From NCBI RefSeq assembly GCF_001625305.1, contig NW_017802458.1:124001-188000 (forward strand): a stretch of DNA of 64,000 nt, in the 5' to 3' direction. The notes below the pieces were generated by a model that saw nothing but the letters and a program-made list of their open reading frames with translations, had not been told where the DNA came from and did not search any database. This document shows, piece by piece, positions 33,751-45,600 of the stretch. The position numbers were made by a program, and so were the translations under genes. The stretch is from Branchiostoma belcheri (taxonomy: Eukaryota; Chordata; Leptocardii; Amphioxiformes; Branchiostomatidae). The stretch's first letter is position 1. Every line of letters begins with the position of its first letter.

Positions 33751-33983
33751 TGGGGCCTGCATGGGGGGGTCTACGCTAAATTTTGAGAACTGGCTACGTA
33801 TTACGCTGAATTCAGGAAACCTCTCGATTACGCTTTACATTAAATTCCAAGTGGCTACAACGCAAAACGGCGAATACGCTCTACGCAAACGCTCTACGTT
33901 GAATTAGAGTGGTCTGTCTGTCTACGCTCTACGTAGAATTAAAACAGTCGATTACACCTTACGGAAAAGGGCATGCAGGCCCC
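33751..33983. mobile_element. MITE with TACGCTCTACG subterminal repeats (copy 1)
   Basis: Ends TGGGGCCTGCATG and GCATGCAGGCCCCC are inverted repeats. CATGAAG flanks both sides (33744-33750 and 33984-33990). The interior repeats variants of TACGCTCTACG and GAATT many times. A second copy in opposite orientation is at 36983-37194. Confidence 0.72.
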
Positions 33984-34147
33984 CATGAAGACTTTTGGAT
34001 TTCTCCACTGGAGTACGGATAATACGGCAGTCTGACTTGTCACGTTATGTAAACTTATGCTGGGAAATCAACTTGAATGAAAATGTTTGAGTGAGCAGTC
34101 AATATGAATTTTTGCTCAGTGCAAGGCCAACACACTAATCATCTAGC

Positions 34148-34568
34148 CTCCGTAGCAGGCTTATAGAACTGGGGGTTTGGTGGTCTTTGGCTGTTTTCTG
34201 ATTAGCCTCCGTAGCAGGCGTATAGAATTGGGGGTTTGGTGGTCTTCGGCAGTTTTCTGATTAGCCTCCGTAGCAGGCTTGTAGAACTGGGGGTTTGGTG
34301 GTCTTCGGCTGTTTTCTGATTAGCCTCGGTAGCAGGCTTATAGAACTAGGGGTTTGGTGGTCTTGGGCTGTTTTCTGATTCGCCTCCGTAGCAGGCTTAT
34401 AGAACTGGGGGTTTGGTGGTCTTCGGCTGTTTTCTGATTAGCCCAGTTCTACAAACGGGGGTAATTCAAACAGGCCGGCTATGTTGTCTATATGCAATCA
34501 GAAAATAGCACATAAAAGCTCCCAAAGACCCCCCAAACCCTCAGTTTTTGGCATTCTATGGAGGCTAC
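34148..34568. repeat. Family D array: five 60-bp tandem units plus the opposite end
   Basis: AGCCTCCGTAGCAGGCTTAT with the following 40 bp (GGTGGTCTTCGGCTGTTTTC) occurs five times from 34146 to about 34440. It ends with the family's other terminus (TTTTTGGCATTCTATGGAGG). Confidence 0.75.
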
Positions 34569-35554
34569 TATTCACCAACCTAGCAGATTGTACAGTTACA
34601 AGACAGTATCCATTGGCCAGAAGAGTTTGGTGGCTAGTGGTCACTCCTCTGGCCAAGGCCTGGCCAATGGATATGCCGGTATTGCATAGCCACCATAGGA
34701 TCTGCTTGGCAGGCTCTTTTTCCTTTGTCAGAAACATCAATGTTTGAGACAAGTTCGACTTACTAAGAGTGAGGACTAGAGATTGGTATAGACAAATGAA
34801 TATGTTAAATTTATCTAGTATGATTTACTTTGGAGGTGGCTATAAGTAATGGAATTAAGGAGGCACACCCCAGTTTATTTGGGGTTTCTATTTGAAGCTG
34901 CACACCCTCAAATCTAGCGACCGTCTCTGGCATGGAATAATTTGAATAACTGTATATGGAACGAAAGGATATCTCTTCAGCTACAAGACAAGCTGAGTTT
35001 GGTTTCTTCAACCTCTTTAATTTTGGTAAAATCAACAGAAAAAACATTAATTTCGCCCCAAAATTAATGCACAATATTGAGAATTTTCGCTTAGGATAAT
35101 CCCATAGAAAAAACAAAATTCAGGCAGAAATGACTGATGCTGGCAGGAAGACCCAAACCTTGACTATACCTTAAACAAAAACTATGTCGACTTGTCTAAA
35201 AATATTATCTGTTTCCTCCCTTTGTTGGGAACGCCTTCCCATACTTGAAGATGTTTTCCCAAAGTCTTAACCTACTTGACAGTAAACTAACGGTTTATTT
35301 ACTCTGGCCCCCCTCCCCACCCCAAGATTTACACTAGTCACCTTCCCAGGGGGTCAGAGGTCACAGCTGGCAGCTGGGAGCTGTCCCTAACGAGTGGGGC
35401 GGAGAGTTTACACTATTAAAAGTCAATTTGGCTGAGGAAGCTGATAGACTGGGACCATCTCAACAGTTCTGAGTTTCCTCTTAAAGATTTCGTTTCTAAT
35501 CTCGACACAAATGTAGTGTCTGTGCCTTTTGAGGTAGATGTTGAAATGTCAGTT
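34569..35554. other. No gene seen
   Basis: Two overlapping ORFs (34481-34747 and its complement) cover repeat and unique sequence and show no family pattern. Confidence 0.4.
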
Positions 35555-35695
35555 TTAAGTAGCCTCTACCAGGCACCGCGGATCGCTGGAAAAATAGTAG
35601 AAATTGGCCGAAATAAAGGGATAGTATACCGGAGAAGATCCAGGTCCATAGAAGATCCAATTTGCGACCCACGATCCGCCTGGTAGAGGCTAAGT
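35555..35695. repeat. Family I foldback element
   Basis: AGCCTCTACCAGGCACCGCG and AAATTGGCCGAAATAAAGGG, closed by CGATCCGCCTGGTAGAGGCTA. Confidence 0.6.
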
Positions 35696-35749
35696 TTTAA
35701 GTAATGACAGATTAAAAAGGGTGTTTCTTGATATCTTGTTTATTCATTG

Positions 35750-36064
35750 GAAACTAAGAAATTGGACCCACTCAATGAAAAATGCTCAATAAAAGACATA
35801 TTTTGGACCTAATAACAGTTGAAAAAAGTCCTTCTCTTCCAACTTCTTAAGTTTTTCAATGTAACAATGCAATTGTGTTTCATTCAAAGTTCAAAATTAT
35901 TGTTTTAATTATAAACCAGCCTGGTATGTTCACTTTATGGCTCATATTGTAACATTTCCGGCTATCATGGGGTGCCTTGGCCTGTTTTTTTTTTTCATTT
36001 TGCCCTGTTGCTTCATATTTTTTCTGAAAAAATTTGAGAAACAACAAATTAAATTGGTGTGGCC
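35750..36064. mobile_element. Family A MITE, left end eroded
   Basis: CAATAAAAGACATATTTTGG, ATAAACCAGCCTGGTATGTT and the right end AACAAATTAAATTGGTGTGGCC followed by TAA. Confidence 0.65.
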
Positions 36065-36377
36065 TAAAACTGATGAGTGACCATTGCCGATTTTCCAATA
36101 TAATTTAGTTACGTAGAACAAAAAAAAAGGGTATTTTTAGGACATGTCTTGAGCTAGGGTCAACAAGATACATCTGATCTACACAGTTTATAGAGTTAGC
36201 ATTTCATTCACTCACAAGAAAACTTCATTACGATTATAAAAACCTCATTTCCTAACTGAGAGGTCTAAAGAAATTAAATCCTAACCAGGACCAGATGGGA
36301 GTAAATCTGTTTTATTAATCCTTTCCTTTCTAATTACTATATCTGGGGTAGACCACCAGGCAATATATATGACATAA

Positions 36378-36770
36378 GGCAACAGCAAGTAATTTTTATG
36401 GATGACATCAATGCGCGCATTGATTTTCGCCTGATTTTGGAAAAAAAACAAGAAATTTTTTTGCCTTCTGACAGTGGTCAACATGCCGGTCAAATGGGCA
36501 AAATGGCATGTCTTGCCATGCTGGAACGTGTATGGCAGATAAACATGAAGAGAGGAGACAAGACAAGGCTCTGATTTATTGTTTTGACTTTTTACTTTGA
36601 TGCAGTGATGTATTTCATTCCTTTTATATGTTCCCACAGAATCAAAACCATTTGTACAATGATTGAAAACTTTCCTTTTTCAAAGTTGCTTCAGTGACAA
36701 ATGGATGTTGTGATAGTTGGCAGTTAAGTTAACACAATATATGTGTCATTTCTTAGGTAGGATGAGTGCA
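36378..36770. mobile_element. Family B MITE, right end missing
   Basis: Starts GGCAACAGCAAGTAATTTTT after TAA, with TGACAGTGGTCAACATGCCG and TTGTACAATGATTGAAAACT inside as in the copy at 44157. The right terminus is not found. Confidence 0.62.
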
Positions 36771-36982
36771 CTGTGCAGTGAACTCTATGGGCTGACAGTG
36801 GAGTGTGTAAATAAATGCACAGAACATGTCCAACATTCCTGTCATCACAGATGGGAGGTGTGGGGAGATCTCACAGGAACTGTTTGTCAAAACTGGGGGA
36901 CAACAAGCAACGGGGGTGTCAAACAAACCATGCTGGGGCCATGGCTTCCTGTCAGGGTGACCGTGAACAAGGATCATAAAGG

Positions 36983-37194
36983 GGGGCCCGCAAGCCCTTT
37001 TCCGTAGAGCGTAATCGGCCGTTTTAATTCTACTTAGAGCGTAGACGGACCGCTCTTCGCATTTTACGTATAGCGTAATCACCGTTTTAATTCTACGTAA
37101 TGCGTTGTAGCCACTTGGAATTTATCGTAAAGCGTAATCAAGAGGTTTCTGAATTCAGCGTAGAGCGTTGTCGGGACCCCCCCTTGCAGGCCCT
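36983..37194. mobile_element. MITE with TACGCTCTACG subterminal repeats (copy 2, inverted)
   Basis: Reads as the reverse complement of 33751-33983: CCCTTTTCCGTAGAGCGTAA, GTTTTAATTCTACGTAATGC, ACTTGGAATTTATCGTAAAG and CTTGCAGGCCC. CATAAAGG and CTTAAAGG flank it, but the right one overlaps a family C terminus, so this duplication is less sure. Confidence 0.68.
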
Positions 37195-37195
37195 C

Positions 37196-37550
37196 TTAAA
37201 GGCATCCAATGCAATTTCAGGGTGGCAAAACTGGAAATATTCTGAATAAGGCAATCTTTGTGATATTGACACATACTGTCCCACATTAGCACATTTGAAT
37301 CAGTACTTTAGGTATTTAAAACTGCAGAAACAAGCCCAAAGACGAGTCCTTCATTTCCTGGGTGGTACCCTAAAAATCAATCCAGGTCCTTCCAGTAACC
37401 ATTTTCTGTCAGAATTTTGGGTATTTTTGCTCCTTGAGGGTCAATATACAATGTACATTGAGAGAGTGTGGTTTTAACTCAGTATGTAGATAAGTGACTA
37501 CAATATTGACTTTTAAAAAATCGGGTTTCCAGGCTCTAAAAACTGTGCTG
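37196..37550. mobile_element. Family C MITE, inverted copy
   Basis: TTAAAGGCATCCAATGCAAT to GGCTCTAAAAACTGTGCTGA, adjacent to the previous element. Confidence 0.7.
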
Positions 37551-37690
37551 AGGTTGGAACCCCTAACCTCTGGAGCGACCAAATTCGATCCACATGGGTC
37601 CCTCACCGCATTCTCCATGGGAATATGCTTCCCTGAAAACCTGACACAGAACCAGAGTTTAGACAAGCTCTCCTCCGTACAGTAACACCA
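37551..37690 (-). mobile_element. Possible tRNA-derived SINE fragment
   Basis: Minus strand GAGGTTAGGGGTTCCAACCT resembles a B box. No convincing A box, so weak. Confidence 0.3.
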
Positions 37691-38254
37691 AAATGCCAGC
37701 ACACACACAAACATTGACCACCACTCTAGCAACAAAGCTCTAAAAATACACATCCTGACAAAATGCTACAGTGTGGAATGCTATACAGCACTGGTACCCG
37801 GTACAGTCGGTATTCTAAACATTTTGTCTGGGGAAATATTTGCTGACTGGGGCAAAAAAAATGGCACAGTTGAGATTTTCTGAACAAACAGGAATAAAGT
37901 CAGTTCACAGAGAATGACTCATCTTGTTTTACCATTGCCAAAAAGGTCATGTTTTGGGTATCTAGCATTCATAATGGTTGAGTGGCATAACTCAAGAAGC
38001 TATGGATGGATTGCTCTGAAACTTGGTATGTGGTTAGGTCTTGACCTACTGAAGAAGTGATTAGGTTTTGGCCCCCCTGGTGGCTTTCCTTGAAACTGCA
38101 GGAAAACATTGATAGGGACTGGAATGTAGTACATGTATTTTGCAAAATTGCTAACATTTCAACCAAAGGTAATATTACGCTACATGAAACACCTTGTACT
38201 AGTATTTACTTAGAGTATATGCGAAGACATAATTAAATGTAAAAGTAATCATAA
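37691..38254. other. No gene seen
   Basis: No recognisable gene. Confidence 0.4.
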
Positions 38255-38630
38255 GGCCACACCAATTTAATTTGTTGTTTCTCAGATTTTTTCAGAAAAA
38301 AAACAGGAGCGACAGGGGAAAAAAAAACAGGCCAAGGCACCCCATAAGAGCCATAAATGTTGCAATATGAGCCATTAAATGAACATACCAGGCTGGTTTA
38401 TAATTAAAACAATATATTTTGAACTTTTAATGAAACAAAGTTGCATTGTTACATTGAAAAAAACTTGAACAGCTAGGAAGAATAGGACATTCTTCAACCG
38501 TTGGGGCCAAAATATGTCTTTTATTGAGCATTTTGCAGTTAATTTAGACCCCCCCCCAATTTTTTTTTGGCAAATTGGAAAAAAAATGGACAGGGCGATC
38601 CGAGAAGCAACAAATCAAATTGGTGTGGCC
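38255..38630. mobile_element. Family A MITE, full copy
   Basis: GGCCACACCAATTTAATTTG to TCAAATTGGTGTGGCC; 376 bp. Flanked by TAA and TAC. Confidence 0.78.
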
Positions 38631-38928
38631 TACGCAAAAGACCTAGCAGAAAACATGGAGGTAGAAGAGAGAAAATGAGGGAAAATCTTTCACAAGAGAG
38701 CCATGGGAAAACCAGTGCTCTGTCTCTTCACCATTTTGACTGACAAGACTATCACCCCCAACCCTGGGAGACAGACAGTTGATCAGAGAAGTATTTGGCC
38801 TGTTGAAATCCTGGCAGTGTTTTGAAGGATGAAGTGCTACTATGGTATGTTATCTGCTGTGCGAGTACCTATAAATACCCTGTTGATAGAGTTGTTTAAG
38901 TTAGAGCTGAGTGATGGATGAATGGGGA

Positions 38929-39604
38929 ACAGACAGGTCAGCGGTGGTGATGCCGTCAGGACAAAACTGCAGTTTGAGTGTAATCTGATAGAGGGAGCAA
39001 ATGTACTGGTAAATGTGAGATTTCTCTGTACTGGATTTTTGAGGATGACTGAAGTTTTTGGTCTTCACAATTTCTGAACAGACAGGTGAGCAATTGTAAT
39101 GATGTCAAGACAATGCTGCAGTTTATATCCAACCTGATAGAGGGGGTAACTGCACTGGTAAAAATGGCCGTTGAGATTCCTCTGTTGGATTGAGAGGATG
39201 GGTCTAGCACCTGACACAGAAGTTTTTTTTCTTGAATATTTGGAAAGACAGACAGGTCAGCAGTTGTTATACTGTCTAGACAACATTTGCAATTTGAATC
39301 CAACCTGATAGAGGGAGCAAATGTACTTGTTGAGATTCTCTACTCTTTCATACTTTCCTAGAACTATCGCAGAGTGGAACTTGCTGTTACCAGGTACAGT
39401 ATAGGTATGTCATTAGATAGCTGTAAATATTGTTTAGAGTTAGATGTTCAAGGGTTAGGTCACTTAGGTGTAACAAGTCGATCGGTGTAATGTAGCCAGC
39501 TGCTGCCGCGCCGCGTGCCTGTGAAGCTGGTGTGTTACGCCGAAGGGCGATCTGGATTTGAAAGCATTGGTCTGATGCTGAATTTTTTTTCTTGAAATTT
39601 GCAG
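38929..39604. repeat. Tandem repeat of three 140-170 bp units upstream of the BTB-BACK-TLDc gene
   Basis: ACAGACAGGT, ACCTGATAGAGGG(A/G)G and TTTTTTTTCTTGAA recur in units starting at about 38929, 39073 and 39245. The third unit is split by the retrotransposon end at 39349-39549, and its last bases form the acceptor (TTGAAATTTGCAG) used just before the start exon. Confidence 0.65.
39349..39549 (+). mobile_element. Short CR1-like retrotransposon 3' end just upstream of the BTB-BACK-TLDc start exon
   Basis: Contains a worn FLRTIAEWN segment, the stretch encoding VTSRSV and part of one tail unit (GTGTGTTACGCCGAAGGGCG). It splits the third unit of a tandem repeat (38929-39603), so it inserted after that array formed. 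It ends 55 bp before the acceptor AG. Confidence 0.65.
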
Positions 39605-39629
39605 GTAGGATTCTACAGTGAGCGTTGCT

Positions 39630-42600
39630 ATGGGGACGCAAGTGCCGCATTCCGCGTCGCTTCCCGACGGGCTGTTCTCGGGACTGCCGAGCCTGGTGTC
39701 GGACCTACAGAAGCTGCTGGACGACCGTGACACGGCAGACGTCATGTTCGTGGTGGGGAGGGAGGAGGTCCCCATGTACGCACACAGGCTCATCCTCTGG
39801 GCACGCTGTAAGGGGTACCAGAGGTACAAGAGGGACTTCTGGAGTAAGGTAGGCCTGGGGTTATGCTCATCTTTAATACTGCTTATCCCTCTGTGAGGAG
39901 GATTATTAGCAGCTGCGCGGATTAGTAACTGTGTGCAAACAAAGGGTAGGATAGGGATGGACGTAGACAAGTGCCAGGACAGGACAAGTGGAAATCAATG
40001 GTGCTAGTATTACACATATTTACATGTTTACAAGGACAGGGAGGCATCTCAATGCAGCAAAGCCCATCCCAGCTCTGCTTTGAACACTTTACACACCTTA
40101 GGCCACACCAAGTTGGTTTGTTGGTTCTCAAAAAAAAAACAGACCTAGGAATCCTATGATAGCCCCAAATGCTAGGAGCAATGAAGTCAACAATGAGTTT
40201 CAATTGAAACAATGAGTTTCAAACTTTTAATCAAACCACTGCATTTTTAAATGGAAAATAAACTGTAACAACTCTGAAGAGAAGAGACTTCTTTCAACTG
40301 TTAGGGCCAAAATATGAGCATTTTGGAATTGATTTAGAGGCTGAAATAAGGTCTTTTTTGCAACCCCCCTCCAAAAAAAGCAGGCAAATCCATGAACCAA
40401 CAAGTTAAATTGGTGTGGCCTCACAAAGTTTGTAGCATAACGTGTGGTTAGGGTAGCTGGCCCTAGAAGACTCTACAGGTTCCTGGTTTGAATACCTATC
40501 AGGTCTAATACACAAGGAAATTTGTCGATGAAGGTTAGACATCCAGGAGATACACAAGGAATATACCAGGTCCAACGTTGAACCCTTGAGAGGCACCAAA
40601 TTTCACTCTGCTCAATTGAAAATAATTACATTTACCTAGCTCTGGTGTACATGTATGTACTTTTGAGGCCTTTTTATGAGGTGTTCGCCCATTTCACACT
40701 TTTTTTGCAGGTAACAGGAATGAAGGGAATCATGACCATCAAACAACCAAAGTACAAACCTGAAGTCTTCAGAAATGTTCTCAACTATCTGTACACAGGA
40801 AAGGTATGAATGAACTGACCATTTAGGTAACAAGAATACAAAAAATGTGCAAAATGTAACACTTTTATATGTCTACAAATACAAAAGTTCATGACAATGT
40901 AGGTGCCTTGTTCAAGATGGTTTGAACTTATTGCTGCTGCCTAACAATACAATTTTGGCTCCAAAATACTACTGCTAATCAGCATTTCTACCACTGACAA
41001 TTATTATGTTTACAGAAGGAAAACATTCTTTTTGCTATGTTTTCTCTTCTTCATCCTCTCCAAACCAAAAAGGTCAATGACCTGAACCAGACTGTCTGTT
41101 ACCATGGTAACTAGTGTAGGGTTGTTTTTGCTACGTTTCCTCTTCTTCATCCTCTCCAAACCTAAAAGGTCAATGACCTGAACCAGACTGTCTGTTAACT
41201 AGTGTTGGGTTTCACCATGTTGCAATTTTATAGTAGGAGGGATTTAGACTCCTGTCTGACCATATATGTGAATGTGTTTGAGTAGGAATCAACAGAGCAG
41301 ACCATATGCGAAGGTAAACATTATGCTTTTGCTATTATGAAGCAAGTTTAAACTGCAATTTCCAACACAACAAATTGGACTCACCCAAATTTTCGACTGT
41401 ACAACTCCAGTCTTCGTCAAGGAATGAGCAATCCACTGCTTCTGTGACATCACACAGATAACACACATGACTTCGTGAGCAGTGGATCATAGGTTGCAGA
41501 AAGTCTGTGGCGCCCCCCGTCTCTGTTGAGGGATGGTTGTAATGCCCTGGTGTAGATGGCCTTTTTAATTCCTCATGCAATTATTCATTTGCATTTGCTT
41601 TGCTTTACATAAATATGATTTTGTGTTTTGTACAGATGACCCTGAAAGATGCCACAGTGTTTGAGGTGTTAGTAATAGCCCAGGACATGGGTGTACCAGA
41701 CCTACAGTACAGTTGTGAGGAGCACATCTCCAGTCAGCTCACAGTCCACAACGCCTGTTTCTTCCTCGCTAACGCTCTCAGCACTGTTCCAACACTTACT
41801 ACTAAAGGTGGGTTATAGAAACTTTTTTATAGTTAAGATTTCTTTTGTACCGTATGTATAGTTCTGGATCTAGAGCTCAGAGCAGTTTGGCCTAGGAAAA
41901 AAAATGTTGTCTTTCCTGTTTCCTGACCGATCCTCTAAAAACTGCCGACCCTAGCCTTTTTTTTGTGGAGCCTGCAAGGGACATAAACTTTTCGAGCTGA
42001 TCAACCTTTTCTAGCTCTATGATCTGACACTTGAATTATGAAATGTTGCACAGTTTTCGAACATTGACATTGGAAAATATCATGCAAGTTTTACTTTGTT
42101 AAACCATATTGTGTAGGTTGTAGAAAGTCTGTGGCGCCCCCCGTCTCTGTTGACGGTGGTTGTAATGCCCTGATGTAGATGGCCTCAACAGAGCCGGGGG
42201 ACGCCACAGACTTTCTGCAACCTATGATCCACTGCTCACGGAGTCACGTGTGTTATCTGTGTGACGTCACAGAAGCGCTGTATTGCTCATTCCTTGACAA
42301 AGACTGGAGTTGTACAGTCGAAAATTTGGGAGAGTTCAATTTTTTGTATGTATGTTCAAGAAAACAGGGTGTCTTAGATACAATTTTGAAAAAAAAGACG
42401 ATGCATGTTCTTTTCCTTTAAGATGTTGTTCATTTTCTCAAAGGAGGAGCTACAGAGATCCACCCCCTTGTCACGAGATGTCTTAACTTCATTGAAGAAA
42501 ACGCAGAAGACTGCTTGAGGACAGAAGGGTTCTTACAGCTGCCCAAGGAACCTGTCATCAGACTTGTATCCAGTGATCAGGTCAGCCAATCTGCTATACA

Positions 42601-45600
42601 TATATGTTTCCCTCAAATTGTGAAGAAAAAAGTCTATAAGGCCACACCAATTTAATTTCTTGGTTAACGGATTTGCCCGCTTCATTTTTTTTTCTGATTT
42701 GCAAAAAAAAAAAAAAAAAAAAATTCTGAATCAACTGCAAAATGCACATATTTTGCCCTTGACATTCGAAAACAGTCATTTTCTTCCTAGTTGTTACAGT
42801 CACTCCATCTTTCAATGCAATGGTATCATTAAAAGTTCAAAATTCATTGTTAAAATTTTGAACCAGCCTGGTGTGTTGACTTCATGGCTCTATCGTACCA
42901 TTTTGGGCCATAATAGAATGCCTAGCCCTGTTTTTATTTTTCGCCCGCCCGCTACATTATTTTTCTAGAAAAATCCGGTAACCAAGAAATTAAAGTGGTG
43001 TGGCTTAATAGTTTGTGTTAAAGGTATCCAATGCAATTTCGGGATATCAAAACTGGAAATATTCTGAATAAGGCAATCTTTGTGATATTGATACTGCTTC
43101 ACATTGGCACATTTAAATCAGCATTTCATACTTTGGGCATTTAAAACTGCAGAAACAAGCCCCAAGATGAGTCCTTTATTTTCTGGGTGGTACCCTAAGA
43201 TTAGATTATTATATATATTGTTATCCTGACTACAAAATAAAGCCCAACAAAGGAACAACAACAAAAAAAGACTGTAGTAAAGTTCTTCCTAAGTTCCTAT
43301 GTAATTAATTAAGTTTCAGAAAAAAAATGTGGGTTGTACAGGTACTTTTGACAAAAAAGCTGCAAAACTATTATTTTCCTTCGTACATGATATCGTTGCT
43401 ATAGCAGCTACATTTTTTCACAAACAATAATACAAAAGTTGTCATGAATTTAAATTCATATCCCTAGGTTATTCAGTAAGTTTAAAAGAGTGATGGTTAG
43501 AAATATGAATAATTATTCTTGAAAAAAGTTTGACTAAGATTTACATTAGACATTTATGTCTATATCTTAAGAATCCATTCACCAGGCTGTTGCAAGGGTT
43601 AATCTGGAGTCAAGCAACTTTTACTGGATCTAAAATAGAATCAAGTAAGTTTGATAGCCAAAACATAAAAATAAACGAAAACAACAACAACATTGCAGTA
43701 TCTCTTGCAAATGATAATTGAGTATAGAAAGTGTACTGGAAGTGTGGTCCAACAAAAAAGTCACAGTCTGATATCAAGATGTTGCAACATGCTTTGCCTA
43801 ACTATTCTTTCCCTCTGTATGTAACGTTACTGGGTTGAAGAGCAAATTTGCCTAACTGTGTACTCTATTCTGTCAGCTCTATCTGCCTAACTACTGCAGT
43901 GTATGTATGAGCATTCCAGAGAAGGTTGCGTTTGGTCGTATCTTGACGCCCTCCTTGACGCGGAGCCAGATGCGATCGCGGGGGTTGAGCTGCAGGTACA
44001 GGGAGTTACCGGTCATGGCGTGGCCAGACATGTTCATACCCTGCTGGGGAGGGGGGCAGAAAATCAAGGTCACATCAAGGTCACATCAATGCACAGGATT
44101 TACATATAAAATGAACATGTAGTGAAGAAACTTTGTGTCACTCACATTGTTTCTAAGGCCACAGCAAGTAATTATTATGGATGACATCAGGGCACGCATT
44201 ACTGATTTTGAAAAAAATAAAAACAGGAAATTTTGTTGCCCTCTGACAGTGGTCAACATGCCGAAAATAGGCAAAGATGTCTGTCGCCATGCTGGAATGT
44301 GGATGGCAGATAAATATGAAGAGAAAAGACAAGACAAGGTTCTGATTTATTGTTTTGTCTTTTACTTTGATGCAGCGATGTATTGCATAATATATGTAAT
44401 ATTCCCACTGAAGCAAAACCATTTGTACAATGATTGAAAACTTTTATTTTTCAGTGTCAAATGGATGTTGTACTGTAGTACTTGGCAGTAAAGGTAGCAC
44501 AATTTAGGTATCATTCCTACATTTTCAAATTTCCAAATTGAAGATTGCCTTGTTTTTTATTTTGCCCTATCGCATTAGATTTGGAGTCTGGAGGATGTAT
44601 TCCATAAAATTTACTTGCTGTGGCCTTAGGATGATACAAAAACACACAAAGATAAATGAAAAGGTAGTCAAATAACAATGATTGTAGGTGACAAACGAAT
44701 GACAAAGGACATACCTGCAGTGACACGACCGTGACACCATTTTTGACCAGTTGGACCGGTTCATACTGGTTCTCGGGGTGCTCACACAGAACATGGAAGG
44801 TGAAGAAGTAGATGCCTGGTTTCTCTGATGTGAACGTGTGGCCGTCAAAACCTGCAAGAAACATGGAAGATCCACCTCAGAAGTTTAGGATATCATAATT
44901 ATTATTAAGCAATCTATAATATCCTAGTACTTTGGCTGTGAATTGTTTCTTTTAGTGAAGATGCTTTTTGGTGCAGATTCCATACCTAACACACACGTTT
45001 TTGACTCTTGTCTCCATTTCTTGAGTTTTCATGCACATCATAAGGACCAAAGTGTCTTCTTTCCTTGATGGAAAATGACTTACAAATGACAATGACTTTC
45101 AAACTTAAAAAAAAGATAATATTTGATAGCAGATGCTTTTGATATCCATGCTATGATTTCCACTTGTTCAAAAGGTTAAACCTTGATGTGATGTTTAGAT
45201 GTCTGATATTCCTTTTGACATTCCCCTAAGCATTTGGAAGATATCTTTGGTTAGTTTGTTGATGAAAGGCAAGAAAGCAGCCAACAAATCATAATGATAT
45301 TGCGGTCATCAAATAAGCAAGGGAGTCTAAAACTTAAAAGTAAAGACTCTTTTGAACCTCCTTGAAGAAAAGCAATAAGGCCACTGCCTATTTTCAGTAA
45401 AAAGCAACATGTACATGTATAGACATCGACTAGGGGTGGGTACCTGTATAGAAAATTCAGGCCCAGGTTCAGATCAGGTTCAGAGGATCAGGTCCAGGTC
45501 TGGACCTAAACCTGGACCTGATTATTGTACAGTAGCACTACTAGTAGTATATCATATTTTGGAGTGTGAAACACGAGTACAGGTGACTTTGTTCAAGTTG

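Larger units (their letters stand above)
39630..42580 (+). other. Exons 1-4 of the BTB-BACK-TLDc gene (BTB and first part of BACK)
   Basis: These four exons encode residues 1-214. Exon 1 starts at ATG 39630 (a GTG four codons upstream is in frame but not a plausible start) and ends in phase 0. Exon 2 carries the last BTB helices. Exon 3 (172 nt, phase 0 in and phase 1 out) links BTB and BACK, and skipping it would shift the frame. Exon 4 ends in SSDQ, a typical mid-BACK motif that continues as [18 protein letters not shown] in exon 5, 9.4 kb away. Confidence 0.85.

Noticed and set aside
36717-37007. 96-codon + strand ORF with several cysteines
   Set aside because: No domain pattern, and it runs into a MITE at 36983.
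39464-39970. 168-codon minus-strand ORF over the first BTB exon
   Set aside because: Antisense to a well-supported coding exon and crosses retrotransposon tail sequence.
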